Shown: piece by piece, positions 18,292 through 27,647 of the stretch
Numbering within the stretch: position 1 is the first letter of the stretch
How the letters are laid out: every line of letters starts with the position of its first letter
Assembly (NCBI GenBank): GCA_910589425.1
Contig: CAJUSZ010000011.1
Coordinates: 1-64,000 of the forward strand
DNA length: 64,000 nt
Source of the DNA: an uncultured Muribaculaceae bacterium
GTDB taxonomy: Bacteria; Bacteroidota; Bacteroidia; Bacteroidales; Muribaculaceae
Direction: 5' to 3'
Translations under genes and position numbers: made by a program
The notes under the pieces: model-generated
The model's database searches: none
The model's input: the letters and a program-made list of their open reading frames with translations, nothing else
Told to the model about the DNA's origin: nothing

Positions 18292-19614
18292 TTATTCCGT
18301 TTTCTTGCCGAATCCTTTGTCTACTTTGATCATGGCGGTAGCCGCGAAAGTGGCCAGACAGCATATCATGACCCACCAGAAGAAGTTGACAAATCCCTGT
18401 GGACCTGAGTGCCCGAAGACATTCAGGAGTGCCAGCCTGTCGTGGATCCATCCGGCTGCCATTCCGGGTAGCATCATCCCGAGTGCCATGAACGCGGTGC
18501 AGAACGCGTAGTGGGAAGTGGCGGATTTACCTCTTGAGAAATATATGAGGTAGAGCATGAATGAGGAGAAGCCGAAGCCATATCCGAATTGTTCCACGGC
18601 TACGGCGGTGCATATCCATGTAAAATCGGTGGGCAGGGTCATGGACAGCACGCAGTATAATCCGCAAGGGAGCGTAAGAGCCAGAGCCATAGGCCAGAGG
18701 CAGCTGCGGAGTCCGAGCCTGGATATTGCCAGGCCTCCGGCTATCCCGCCGGCGAGGAGTGCGATCACTCCCACTGTGCCGTTGACAAAGCCCACTTCCG
18801 CGGTCGAAAGCGCGAGTCCTCCGGCTGAATGCGGAGCCACCATGAACGGTTGCACGAGTTTGATGCAGAATGCCTCGGGGAGCCGGTAGAGAAGCATAAA
18901 GCAGAGTGCGGGAAGAATGCCTTTCTTACGGAAGAATGTGGCGAATGTCTGTCCGAAATCGGCGATGATGTTTGATGCCGAGACCCCTGCCCGGGGCTTG
19001 TCTGTGGCCGGACGTGGAAGGATGATTGTATGCCAGACCGTTATGGTCGCGAATGCAATCGAGAGGATGATGAATACGGTGGCCCACGCCGCGGGAAGCG
19101 ATGGCATGTTCTTTTCGAGATGTCCGGCGAGCATGACAAGACCGCCTTGTCCGATCACACTCGCGATCCGGTAGAATGTGGATCTGACACCGACGAATGC
19201 TGCCTGATCGTGGGGGGAAAGGTCAAGCATGTAGAATCCGTCGGCCGCAATGTCGTGTGTGGCCGAGAAAAAAGCCATCAGCCAGAAACATACTATGGTG
19301 GAGGCGAAAAAATGGGATGTGGGCAACAGAAATCCGACGCACGCCATTGATATGGCGAGAAATGCCTCCATTGCTATAATCCATGAGCGTTTGGTCGAGA
19401 TGAGATCCACGAACGGGCTCCAGAAAGGCTTTATGACCCATGGCAGATACAGCCATCCTGTAAAGAATGCCATGTCTGCCACTGAGATGCCAAGATTTAC
19501 GTACATCAGGACCGTCAGCGTGTTGACGGCAAAGTAGGGGAGTCCTTCCGATATATATAGCGTAGGGATCCATGTCCATGGCGAACGCCATTGTATGCGG
19601 TTCTGAAATTGCAT
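18292..19614 (-). CDS. AmpG-like MFS transporter
   Basis: A 440-aa, about 12-helix major facilitator resembling AmpG permeases, which import anhydro-muropeptides for cell-wall recycling. Typical are the N-terminal ISEGLPY segment, the WLYLPWVIKPFWSPFVD loop after helix 2 (AmpG proteins have a similar FLWAP or PWVLK form), and DIAADGFYM with Asp in helix 4. It is the last gene of a five-gene operon that includes a SpoIID-like and an amidase-like protein and begins at the base after the SpoIID stop, which supports a murein-related substrate. The substrate is still inference. Confidence 0.82.
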   Translation of the reverse strand: MQFQNRIQWRSPWTWIPTLYISEGLPYFAVNTLTVLMYVNLGISVADMAFFTGWLYLPWVIKPFWSPFVDLISTKRSWIIAMEAFLAISMACVGFLLPTSHFFASTIVCFWLMAFFSATHDIAADGFYMLDLSPHDQAAFVGVRSTFYRIASVIGQGGLVMLAGHLEKNMPSLPAAWATVFIILSIAFATITVWHTIILPRPATDKPRAGVSASNIIADFGQTFATFFRKKGILPALCFMLLYRLPEAFCIKLVQPFMVAPHSAGGLALSTAEVGFVNGTVGVIALLAGGIAGGLAISRLGLRSCLWPMALALTLPCGLYCVLSMTLPTDFTWICTAVAVEQFGYGFGFSSFMLYLIYFSRGKSATSHYAFCTAFMALGMMLPGMAAGWIHDRLALLNVFGHSGPQGFVNFFWWVMICCLATFAATAMIKVDKGFGKKTE

Positions 19615-20706
19615 TTATATCTTTTTGATTTTTGTGCCGGGATAGTAATGGGATAGAATCTCACTGGCGCTTCTTCCGTCGAAAGCCATTGCCGCCGCTC
19701 CTATCTGGCAGAGTCCCACACCATGCCCCCAGCCTTTGCCATGAAGAATGAATCCGTCGTCGCGTTTTTCAATATCGAAGGCAGATGACAGCAGGCAGTC
19801 TTCCGCAAGAACTTTCCTGATGAAAAGCTCTTTCCCGATAACGATCTCACGGAGTGTCCCTGTGATGCAAAGTTTGGAAATTCTTCCTGACGGGCCTTTT
19901 GAAACCGGTGTCATTCTGACTATTTCGCCGACATCTATCCCGGTGGCATTCTGTATGCGCATGGTTGTCTGTGTCGAACAGATGATCCGTTTCCAACGGT
20001 GGAAATCTGGAGTCGATGTGCGGTCGTAGTCTTTGAGTACGGATCTCAATATGGCTTCCCGTTTGCTATCGGCCATTCCAGAAAGATCGCACCAGGGATC
20101 GTCGACCGGCCGCAGATAGCTTTTGTCAGTGTCCTGCCAGCATGTGGAGAAAACTTCTGTCTTTCCGCCGCAGCATTTTGAATAGCGGGCGTCAGCTATT
20201 GATCCATCGGCGTCGGTCAGTATCATGCCGGCCGTTTCCGCTACGGCTTTTGCCGAAGCGGGAGTAACGGCTCCTTCCCCTTGAAACCTTTGGCAATGGT
20301 CATCATTGCACAGATCGAAGTGGCGGTGGCACTGATTGTCATATATCTTTATAAACTCGTCGCCGGAGCATGGCAGGGGATATGCGTCATGCGGATTTGA
20401 GATAGACCTTATGGCCCAGGAGCGGGATATTATGGCGTGGGCTTTTATAAATTCCGGGGGCGCATCCGGATTCATCTCACTGGAGACAACGCTGCGGATG
20501 TAGTCTTCAAGATCCATGCCGCATACAAGCTGAGGTTCTCCCGGCCCGAAGTCTCCGGTCGTAATTTTCCCTTTGATCAACAACGGATACTGTCTTTGCC
20601 AATGGAATCCGACACCGATCATGGCATTCCGGACCATCGTCGTTCCGTCCGGGCGGGTTGCGAGCGATGGTTCGCCGTCCGTGTGGATTCCAATCCTGAT
20701 AATCAT
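19615..20706 (-). CDS. SpoIID/LytB domain protein
   Basis: Homologue of sporulation protein SpoIID, a lytic transglycosylase-type muramidase that cuts stripped glycan strands. The domain shows LEDYIRSVVSSEMNPDAPPEFIKAHAIISRSWA (the catalytic Glu is in SSEM) and the C-terminal GKGWGHGVGLCQIGA motif. Remarkably, the N-terminus (MIIRIGIHTDGEPSL) has no signal peptide or membrane anchor, so the protein appears cytoplasmic. Its start overlaps the DUF4922 stop by one base (TGATG), and the AmpG-like gene follows without any gap, suggesting coupled translation and action on imported or cytosolic muropeptides. That cytosolic role is inference. Confidence 0.87.
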   Translation of the reverse strand: MIIRIGIHTDGEPSLATRPDGTTMVRNAMIGVGFHWQRQYPLLIKGKITTGDFGPGEPQLVCGMDLEDYIRSVVSSEMNPDAPPEFIKAHAIISRSWAIRSISNPHDAYPLPCSGDEFIKIYDNQCHRHFDLCNDDHCQRFQGEGAVTPASAKAVAETAGMILTDADGSIADARYSKCCGGKTEVFSTCWQDTDKSYLRPVDDPWCDLSGMADSKREAILRSVLKDYDRTSTPDFHRWKRIICSTQTTMRIQNATGIDVGEIVRMTPVSKGPSGRISKLCITGTLREIVIGKELFIRKVLAEDCLLSSAFDIEKRDDGFILHGKGWGHGVGLCQIGAAAMAFDGRSASEILSHYYPGTKIKKI

Positions 20707-21650
20707 CAGACAAGCCCTTTGTCGTTAAACAAGCTCTTGAGTTCGGCTTGGGTCAGCCCGCACTGATTGTAGATCGATGCGATCTCTTCCGGCGACAGAA
20801 TGTCGAAATCTTCCTTGCGGGGAAGTATTATCATTCCCGCCATGTCTACGGCGCCGGGGCTTACGATCCGCTGTGATTCGTCATTCCGGGCGAAGCATTC
20901 CGGTCTGTGTGCCTTGCGCGGGAACACGACCACTCTCAGTCGGCGTGCTTCGTCAAGCCACACTATCACATTGACCATTCCTGGGTCGGGTGCGCCGGTG
21001 GTGGCGTCGAAGCCATACAGTTTCGGCAGGATGCTGAGTAACTGCATGCCTTCTGGATCAGGCAGAATAGTCAGGCTGAGGAATGCGACAGGCAGGCTTA
21101 CTGGAAAATCCGCAGAGGTTAATATCCCTGATTTTTCAGCCGGATGATATTTCTCCACAACGCGCAGCAGAGGCATCTCCTCTTTAAGTGTAGCCTGAAA
21201 GTGGAGATGGTCGGGAGCTGATGCGCCGGAGCGCGCGCCGTTGTAGAAAAATACCAGACAAGGAGCTGCATCGGCCGCCGCCACCATGTCGAGCGGAATT
21301 TCCTCCTGCGGTTCGTGAGCCTTGCTGACGATAGTGAAATGGACGGGGAAGATCGGGAACGGGTTTATGAGCCAGTCCCATCCGTCAAGAATCCCGAGGG
21401 AGAGTTGTTCTTTGGGTCTGTTTGCCTTGCAAAGGAAACAGGGGCGTCTGGCAAGCGATGATTCGTCGGTTTTGGCAGCTGTCGACCTGATCCGTCCAGG
21501 ATTGAATTGCAGACCGATATTCATACCGTCTACCTTTACTATGTGCCGTTCGGCTGACAGCAATTCGTCGTAGCGTTCCTTCAGTTCGGGCCATTGGCGA
21601 AACTGTGTGTCGTAGAAATCGTTGATGGATTCTATGTTGAGCATAAGCAT
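20706..21650 (-). CDS. DUF4922 protein, GalT/HIT-fold nucleotidyl transferase-like
   Basis: A 314-aa protein of the DUF4922 family, related to GDP-hexose phosphorylases and ATP adenylyltransferases of the HIT superfamily. PCFLC (Cys71, Cys74) resembles the metal-binding pair of GalT-like proteins, NPFPIFPVHFTIVSK is the conserved core, and DHLHFQ (His148, His150, Gln152) is the catalytic HxHxQ. Such enzymes transfer or release nucleoside monophosphates from nucleotide-sugars. The substrate is unknown; the setting between a GT2 and a SpoIID-like gene points to cell-wall or glycan nucleotide-sugars. It starts 11 nt after the GT2 stop. Confidence 0.82.
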   Translation of the reverse strand: MLMLNIESINDFYDTQFRQWPELKERYDELLSAERHIVKVDGMNIGLQFNPGRIRSTAAKTDESSLARRPCFLCKANRPKEQLSLGILDGWDWLINPFPIFPVHFTIVSKAHEPQEEIPLDMVAAADAAPCLVFFYNGARSGASAPDHLHFQATLKEEMPLLRVVEKYHPAEKSGILTSADFPVSLPVAFLSLTILPDPEGMQLLSILPKLYGFDATTGAPDPGMVNVIVWLDEARRLRVVVFPRKAHRPECFARNDESQRIVSPGAVDMAGMIILPRKEDFDILSPEEIASIYNQCGLTQAELKSLFNDKGLV

Positions 21651-21661
21651 TTGGTATGAGA

Positions 21662-23044
21662 TTATTCAAAGGGGAGTTCTTCGTCGTTGTCGATCGGGCC
21701 GTCTATGGCCGACATTTCCGGAGTGTTGGCCCGGATGCGGGCATACAGCTCGATGGAGCGTATGAAGTCCTTGTATGAGTTATGGGCGTTCGTCTGTTCG
21801 ATTGAGAGCGAGGCGTCGGAGTTTCCTTCCCATCGGCGGCAGAAATAGAGGGGCTCGAAAATGCGTGCCACTTGATAGTCGCGGCTGATGCGCAGAGCCA
21901 TAGCATAGTCTTCGCCGTAGCTGACGTTGGGGAACAGATATTTTCTGGCTATCGGTGTAAAGAATGCCCGAGGGGCGCCGAATCCGTTGATCCGCAGTGC
22001 ATTGTTCGCTCCGTTCTCGTCGGTCCATTCGCGATGGTCGATTAGTCCGGGCGGGATTGGCTTCATGTTGAAGTCGGTCATGATATAACTGCCGATCACC
22101 ATTGCTGCTCCCGTGGTTCTGAAAGATTCCACTATGGTGCGGAGCGTGGATGAGTCGGAATAGAGGTCGTCAGAGTCGAGTTGCACGGCGAAACGTCCGC
22201 ATTCGTCGCTGAGGAGAGCTTTGTTCCAGCATCCGCCTATGCCGAGGCCTTCTTTGCCGGTGAGTTCAATCAGTTTAAGACGGGGGTCATCTATCGCTTG
22301 CAGAATCTCGCGGGTTCCGTCAACCGAGCCGTTGTCCACCACGATTACATTGAAACTGAACGGCGCTTCCTGCGACAGCGCTGAAGACACAGCGTCGCGG
22401 ATAGTCCTGACACGGTTGCGTACAGGGATGATCACCGATGCCTCGACGGGGAAACCTGCATTGTCGAATTCTCCGTCGAGAGTCGTTTTCTGTTCCTTGA
22501 CCAGGGCATTGATCTCGTAAAGGTGATTCGAGAGGCATTCCTCCATTTGTATCTGATAGTCGCGTCTGCGGGGATCGACATAATCATGCTGTTTCTGTCC
22601 GCTCTCCCTGAAGTCCACCCGCTCGGTTATGTAAAGGTATTCCGGGATATTCATGAATATCCCGGTGGATGAAAGACGGAGCCGCAGGGCATACCATCCT
22701 CCGTCAAGCAAAGAGGACTCGTCATCGAAATCTTCCGACGCAGCGAGTACGTCCGCCGCATTGAGAAGCACAAGCGGTCCGAAATCGAAATCATCGCGCA
22801 ATGAGCCGTATTGGTAGTCGCACACGGGATGATCAATCAGTGTGCCGTCGGGCTGACGTTCGCGGTAATTGCAGAAAGTAAGCGTGGCGTCTACTTCCGA
22901 AGCCGCCTCCACCAGACGGTGGAAACAGAATTCATCGGGGACGATCTCTCTGTCGTCAAGAGCCACAAGTATATATTTCTCAAGTTGCGCCCGACAGATG
23001 TCGTCGCATAGTTGCCTGACGTTCTGGAAGTGGATAATGTCCAT
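21662..23044 (-). CDS. glycosyltransferase family 2 with an N-terminal GT-like extension
   Basis: A 460-aa GT-A protein. The C-terminal domain (about 205-420) is a standard GT2: VEASVIIPVRNRVRTIRDAV, VDNGSVDGTREIL, and the metal-binding QLDSDDLYSD (DxD). The first 200 residues resemble the second half of a GT-A fold (YILVALDDREIVPDEF, ERVDFRESG) but lack a clear nucleotide-binding start, so this may be a degenerate domain. No membrane segment. It is the second gene of the cell-wall operon. Acceptor and donor are unknown. Confidence 0.85.
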   Translation of the reverse strand: MDIIHFQNVRQLCDDICRAQLEKYILVALDDREIVPDEFCFHRLVEAASEVDATLTFCNYRERQPDGTLIDHPVCDYQYGSLRDDFDFGPLVLLNAADVLAASEDFDDESSLLDGGWYALRLRLSSTGIFMNIPEYLYITERVDFRESGQKQHDYVDPRRRDYQIQMEECLSNHLYEINALVKEQKTTLDGEFDNAGFPVEASVIIPVRNRVRTIRDAVSSALSQEAPFSFNVIVVDNGSVDGTREILQAIDDPRLKLIELTGKEGLGIGGCWNKALLSDECGRFAVQLDSDDLYSDSSTLRTIVESFRTTGAAMVIGSYIMTDFNMKPIPPGLIDHREWTDENGANNALRINGFGAPRAFFTPIARKYLFPNVSYGEDYAMALRISRDYQVARIFEPLYFCRRWEGNSDASLSIEQTNAHNSYKDFIRSIELYARIRANTPEMSAIDGPIDNDEELPFE

Positions 23045-23079
23045 CGTTGTTTTGTGGAATTAGTTATCTGGACAGTCAT

Positions 23080-26000
23080 TCAATCGTTGAAGAAGTCCAT
23101 TGCGGATTTTATGATTTCTGAGCGCCGTTCAGGATCGGTTATCGCCTCGATCGGAATGCTGAACACGGCACGGCGGCTTTTACCCTTTTTGGAAAAAATG
23201 CCAGTCGCGGCACCCGAATCGGGAAGGATAGCGACGGTTTCCGAGTTTTTGTCCGCGGCAGACAGCGGATCCGGCTGCTCCACGATGTAGAAGTCTTCAC
23301 GGAGTGTGTTGGAATATTCGGCGGATGACGCTGATGTTCCCGGCAGCGAAAGGGTGATTCTTCCCGTGCGGTCTCTTGATGATATGGAATCAAGTTCAAC
23401 GCCAAGCACTTCTGACGTGAATCTCGCGTTTTCTTCCGAGCGGGACGGTTCGGATACGATATATTGTCCCGAAGCGATTATGTTGCCTCCTTTTGATGCG
23501 AAGTTCTTGAGGCGGGTCTTAAGTTCGTCGGTGAAAACCTCGTGATGCACGCCGCTTTTGCCGTTGCCCACCACAGTGCGTTTCTGTTTGCCGAGAATAA
23601 GGTCTACGGTCTTGTGGTCAGAGAGCTTTACATCTCCTTTCTCCACAGCCGAAACTGACGAGCTTACAAATCCGTAGCCGGCCGACTGAAGCGCTTCGCC
23701 GTGAACCGACGGATAGTCGAATGTGTTTCCGCCGATCACTTTTGTGGTGTAATTCTGTGAACTCCGTCCGAAAGACTCTCCGGCTCCGCGGCGGAATTCG
23801 GTCTGATGGCCGGCAAAGGAGATGTCTCTCACATACGGAACCCCGAAATCATCTTCAGAGCGGAAACCGGCATTTCCGTTCTCGGAAAAATGCTCCGGGC
23901 CGCTTGTGCGGGTGAAACCGTTGACAACCAGTACCGGCTGGCTTCCATTCTCAGCCTCGCGGAGAGCGAGTGTCTCAGAGGGAAATGAAAGACCGCCGTC
24001 GTTTGCCGCGATGATGCGGAAACTGTGGATTTCATTGTCGGCTGTCCGGACGTCGAAATGTGTGGAATGCGTTTCCCCGATCTTGTGGAATCCGAGGTCG
24101 CTGCCGCTTCTCTCAAGAATTATGTATTTTTTCGGAGTGGCCGTAGGTTCGATCGGATCAGCTGTGGCGGCCCATTGCAGGCGGTAATGGTCTTTTTTTG
24201 TACGCCTGATGGAGAAATCTTTCACAGGCAAAGGCTGCACGATGAATTCCCTGCCTTTGCGTTCGGCCATGAACCGTCCGAGAGCTTTGTAGATGGATCG
24301 TCCTACGGTGAAACGGAATCCGGGGTCAAGGCCGTATTGCATATCGGCGAAATTCTGGTGGCTCATCAGCTCTATCAGTGATGTGGGCACTTCGGGGACA
24401 CGGGCCTCGACGTATGATTTGTCCCACATGGAACGCCGTGTCCATGACGGTTCGTAGGACTGGCGGATGTCGCCTGTGATCTGTCTCATGAGCATGTCGG
24501 TGAGCATCCGCGAGTTTATCCTGGGGGTACCGTCTTCGTAGGAATCCCCGCCATTGGTGTAGTATATGCCGAGTGTCCCGACGAAACTGTCGTCGGAGCG
24601 TTTCCCTGCGTCGGAATGCAGAGCCATGCAGACATCGACTGGAATGTTGAGCCCTTCGGCGTTAGGCAGGACCCTGGATCCTCCGGCAAGCCAGTTCACC
24701 CAATGTCCGCGGCCTGTGTAGTCATCTTTGTAGTCGTTGGCTCCATGATAGGGTGAGTATACACTTTCGGGGGCGCCGGCCCAATGCAGCCAGTAGCGGG
24801 CGCCTTCCACAAAGCGTGGCATCCCGGAGGTGCGGAACACCGGTGTGCGTCCCTTGTTGACTGAAAAATTCATAGGCTCTGCGGGAACAGAGGTGTCGGC
24901 CGGTGCCGAATCCACATCGCCCTCTCCCTCTTCGTCAGCATCGGGGGTGTCGGCTGTCTCCTCATCCTCTTCAGCGGGGGTGTTTTCAGGCGTAGATGGA
25001 TCGTAGTATATGTCAGATCGGTTTGGGCTGCGGGCTATGTTGCCCATTCCTCCTCCGATCTTCACGGCGTCGGCCGTGATGATCTTTCCGTCTGCTTTCC
25101 CGGATATGTTGGTCAGGGCCACCACAGGCTCGGAGTCGCTGAATCCGGCTTCGAGAGGGAATGTCCCGAGATAGATCCACGTGCCGCCGCCCATTGTCTG
25201 GTTTACATGGAACTCTTTGCTGCCTCCCGAATAGTTGACTGTGTAGTGGGCGTCTTCAGTGGAGTTGGGAAGAGTCTTGTAGCTGACGTAGACGGCATAT
25301 TCCCCATCTTCGGGAATATCCGCATACCAGGCGGCGACCGACGGTTTGCCTGAGCGTATTGTGGTGGTCTGGCGGTATGTGCCGTTCTCGAAAGGATTCT
25401 CAGTGTCGCGGAAATCAGGAAGGTCATATATGAATCCGTCCAGTTCGCCTGTATTCCAGGGGGCAACGCCGGTTTGTTCTTTGTAGTATGGTTGGGAATA
25501 GACGGTGCCGTCGGGGTTTGTGTCGTTGTCGACAATTACTTCGTGTACGTTTGTGTCCCGTTCCTTCGGAAGCATGACGTATGCTCCGGCATTCTCAAGC
25601 ATCGGCACTGCATACGGAAGTATGTAGCCCATTGTGTGAAGGTCTTCCACGGTCTCGAAAAGCAGTGGTCGCTGCCATTGCCAGGCTCCCCCCTTGAAAT
25701 ACCGGCCGTGGCTCGACCAAAGAGCTACGATGTCGCCTTTCATCCCTTTTGAAGGATTCACCCAAGGGTCGCGCTCTACGACGAAAGGAATGTTCGTGCG
25801 GTATTTCTCAGGTAGTTTGTCAACTTTCGTGATATAATATGCCATCGGCCTGTTGCGTACGGTCAGAGCTACAGACATGTCGCGGAAAGGCTCGGGTAAA
25901 TGGCGTTTCACCTCCTGTTGCAACGAACTTATGAATTCCTGCGTAACGGGAAGATATGTGTAATTCTCGTTCAGGCTGACTTTGGTTGTGCGGTTGACAG

Positions 26001-26388
26001 AGTCGGTTTTCACACTATTGACTCGCAGCCCTCCGGGATTAAGTTTGGCGGGAATCCATTTGTTGAGGGCATCGTTCACGGCAAGCGTCAATGAATCTGA
26101 AAGCACCGGATCCGGAGCCTGGACGACAGCACGCTTGGCCGGGCGCTTGGTGCTGTATCTTTTCTTGGCCGATCTGTTGCGGCTTTTGTTTTTCTTTGAT
26201 TTTGACGAAGATTTCTTTTTGGAAAAACTTTTCTTCTTCTTATTATTCTTTTGGGATTTTTTCTTCTTTTTGGAAGATGTCTGGGATGTGCGGGCTTTTG
26301 CTTCCGCCACTGAAAAATCTCCGGTAGCACCGAATGTGATAGCCGCGGCAGCAAATATGTATGTTAACTTTTTAAGAAACAACTTCAT
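23080..26388 (-). CDS. secreted N-acetylmuramoyl-L-alanine amidase-like multidomain protein
   Basis: A 1102-aa exported protein. After the signal peptide (MKLFLKKLTYIFAAAAITFG) comes a very basic Lys/Ser-rich stretch (about 35-90), a region with no clear match, a golvesin/xanthan-lyase-type beta domain (about 345-455), an acidic linker (about 470-510), and an Amidase_3-like zinc amidase region whose ALHSDAG and PTSLIELMSHQNFADM segments carry the expected His and Glu ligands. A fibronectin-III-like domain (about 750-840) and a C-terminal domain follow. Bacteroides homologues are often called xanthan lyase or amidase. I start at 26388, not 26448: the consensus promoter at 26458-26489 would put the longer start at the transcription start itself. 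Confidence 0.8.
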   Translation of the reverse strand: MKLFLKKLTYIFAAAAITFGATGDFSVAEAKARTSQTSSKKKKKSQKNNKKKKSFSKKKSSSKSKKNKSRNRSAKKRYSTKRPAKRAVVQAPDPVLSDSLTLAVNDALNKWIPAKLNPGGLRVNSVKTDSVNRTTKVSLNENYTYLPVTQEFISSLQQEVKRHLPEPFRDMSVALTVRNRPMAYYITKVDKLPEKYRTNIPFVVERDPWVNPSKGMKGDIVALWSSHGRYFKGGAWQWQRPLLFETVEDLHTMGYILPYAVPMLENAGAYVMLPKERDTNVHEVIVDNDTNPDGTVYSQPYYKEQTGVAPWNTGELDGFIYDLPDFRDTENPFENGTYRQTTTIRSGKPSVAAWYADIPEDGEYAVYVSYKTLPNSTEDAHYTVNYSGGSKEFHVNQTMGGGTWIYLGTFPLEAGFSDSEPVVALTNISGKADGKIITADAVKIGGGMGNIARSPNRSDIYYDPSTPENTPAEEDEETADTPDADEEGEGDVDSAPADTSVPAEPMNFSVNKGRTPVFRTSGMPRFVEGARYWLHWAGAPESVYSPYHGANDYKDDYTGRGHWVNWLAGGSRVLPNAEGLNIPVDVCMALHSDAGKRSDDSFVGTLGIYYTNGGDSYEDGTPRINSRMLTDMLMRQITGDIRQSYEPSWTRRSMWDKSYVEARVPEVPTSLIELMSHQNFADMQYGLDPGFRFTVGRSIYKALGRFMAERKGREFIVQPLPVKDFSIRRTKKDHYRLQWAATADPIEPTATPKKYIILERSGSDLGFHKIGETHSTHFDVRTADNEIHSFRIIAANDGGLSFPSETLALREAENGSQPVLVVNGFTRTSGPEHFSENGNAGFRSEDDFGVPYVRDISFAGHQTEFRRGAGESFGRSSQNYTTKVIGGNTFDYPSVHGEALQSAGYGFVSSSVSAVEKGDVKLSDHKTVDLILGKQKRTVVGNGKSGVHHEVFTDELKTRLKNFASKGGNIIASGQYIVSEPSRSEENARFTSEVLGVELDSISSRDRTGRITLSLPGTSASSAEYSNTLREDFYIVEQPDPLSAADKNSETVAILPDSGAATGIFSKKGKSRRAVFSIPIEAITDPERRSEIIKSAMDFFND

Positions 26389-26457
26389 GGTTGATAATGG
26401 GATTGGTGTGTTATGACACAATTCCCGCCAGTCCCGGCGGGAAAACATAAAGTCCTA

Positions 26458-26489
26458 CAAAGTTAACGAAAATCCGGCTGGAATCCAAA
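26458..26489 (-). promoter_or_regulatory. consensus promoter of the five-gene cell-wall operon
   Basis: Minus-strand TTTG (26486-26489), 20-nt spacer, TAACTTTG (26458-26465). It gives a leader of about 65 nt before the amidase-like ATG at 26388 and is the only good promoter I see ahead of the five genes that end at 18292. Confidence 0.82.
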
Positions 26490-26545
26490 CATGCAGATTT
26501 AAAAACCGTTAAAACAATGCGGGGATAGGCAGGCAGGAAATTGTC

Positions 26546-27631
26546 TCAGCGGCCGGTGGCACGGCGTATCAGTTCGCGCCCTCTGATGAGGGAGAGCATC
26601 AACCGGAAATTGGATGTGCGGAAAGCATGGTAGCTCAGACGGTGAGTAAGAGGGAGCATCCCGGTAGGGAAATATTTGTCGCAGCGTTCGAGTATCGGAT
26701 AATTCTGCTGCCGGCTGAACCATAGCCTCAATTCATTTTCGGGCATATCGGACAGGAAAAAGTTTTTCATGAAAGCCCTGACGATGTCTATCGCATATCT
26801 GTAGGCGTATTCACATGCCTGTTGTGGAAATCCGTCTGCCAGGATCATGGTTTCCATTGACTCGGCTGTCTGCAATGCGCGGGCGATCATGTCCGCGGCC
26901 GGGCGGTGGCTTCTGGAACTGGGGTTCGTGCGGTAGAAATATACGATATCAGGCACGATTCCGGCTGATCTGGCCTTTGTAAGAAACTGATAGCAGAAGA
27001 GATAGTCTTCGCTGATGCAGTGGGGGCGCTCGTCGAAGCGCAGTTTGTTCCGGCTGATTATTTCGTGCCTGAACACGGCTGAACATGCTGATCCACCGAA
27101 ATTCAGATTTTTGTCCGCTTTCCTCACCGGATATGCGAATGTGCAGAGTGCCATTTGCCTGAGATCGGCCTCATTGTCGAAAATCTGTTCGGTTTCTGAA
27201 AATGGAGGGACTTTCCAGGGTTCGGGATGTTTGTCGGTGAAATCGGCCATTGCCCCGCGTGCTATGTCAAGCTTGTTGACTCTGGCGAAGTCAACAAGCC
27301 TGCTGTATGCGTCTTTGGGAATCCGGTCGTCGGCGTCAATGAATGTAACGAACTCTCCGCGCGCGGCAAGCAAAGCCCTGTTGCGGGCTATTCCCGGACC
27401 GCCGTTACGTTCCATCGCGATCACATTTACACGGCTGTCGGTTGCAGCGATTTCGTATGCGACCGACAGCGTGGAATCGGTAGAGCAGTCATCAGCGATG
27501 ATCAGCTCCAGATCCTTGAAAGTCTGCGCCAGAACGCAATCCGCTGCCTCGCGTATGAATGCCGCGGCATTGTAGGCGGGCATGATCACGCTCAGCACCG
27601 GCGGCTGTCGGTGGTTCTTGTCCGGTTCCAT
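26546..27631 (-). CDS. glycosyltransferase family 2
   Basis: A 361-aa single-domain GT2 of the GT-A fold: LSVIMPAYNAAAFIREAADCVLAQT, ADDCSTDST, FVTFIDADDRIP (DxD-type metal site) and SEDYLFCYQF near residue 205. This resembles glycosyltransferases of exopolysaccharide or O-antigen synthesis. I prefer the ATG at 27631 (MEPDKNHRQ); the upstream Met at 27694 would make the gene overlap bcp by 47 nt. It is the last gene of a run cstA-hisK-bcp-GT2. Acceptor unknown. Confidence 0.85.
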   Translation of the reverse strand: MEPDKNHRQPPVLSVIMPAYNAAAFIREAADCVLAQTFKDLELIIADDCSTDSTLSVAYEIAATDSRVNVIAMERNGGPGIARNRALLAARGEFVTFIDADDRIPKDAYSRLVDFARVNKLDIARGAMADFTDKHPEPWKVPPFSETEQIFDNEADLRQMALCTFAYPVRKADKNLNFGGSACSAVFRHEIISRNKLRFDERPHCISEDYLFCYQFLTKARSAGIVPDIVYFYRTNPSSRSHRPAADMIARALQTAESMETMILADGFPQQACEYAYRYAIDIVRAFMKNFFLSDMPENELRLWFSRQQNYPILERCDKYFPTGMLPLTHRLSYHAFRTSNFRLMLSLIRGRELIRRATGR

Positions 27632-27647
27632 GTAATGATTCCCCTGA

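Noticed and set aside
25982..26416. 144-codon plus-strand hydrophobic ORF at the start of the amidase-like gene
   Set aside because: Its Phe/Leu-rich sequence is the reverse of the Lys-rich tract of the amidase-like protein, and it runs over that gene's start codon.
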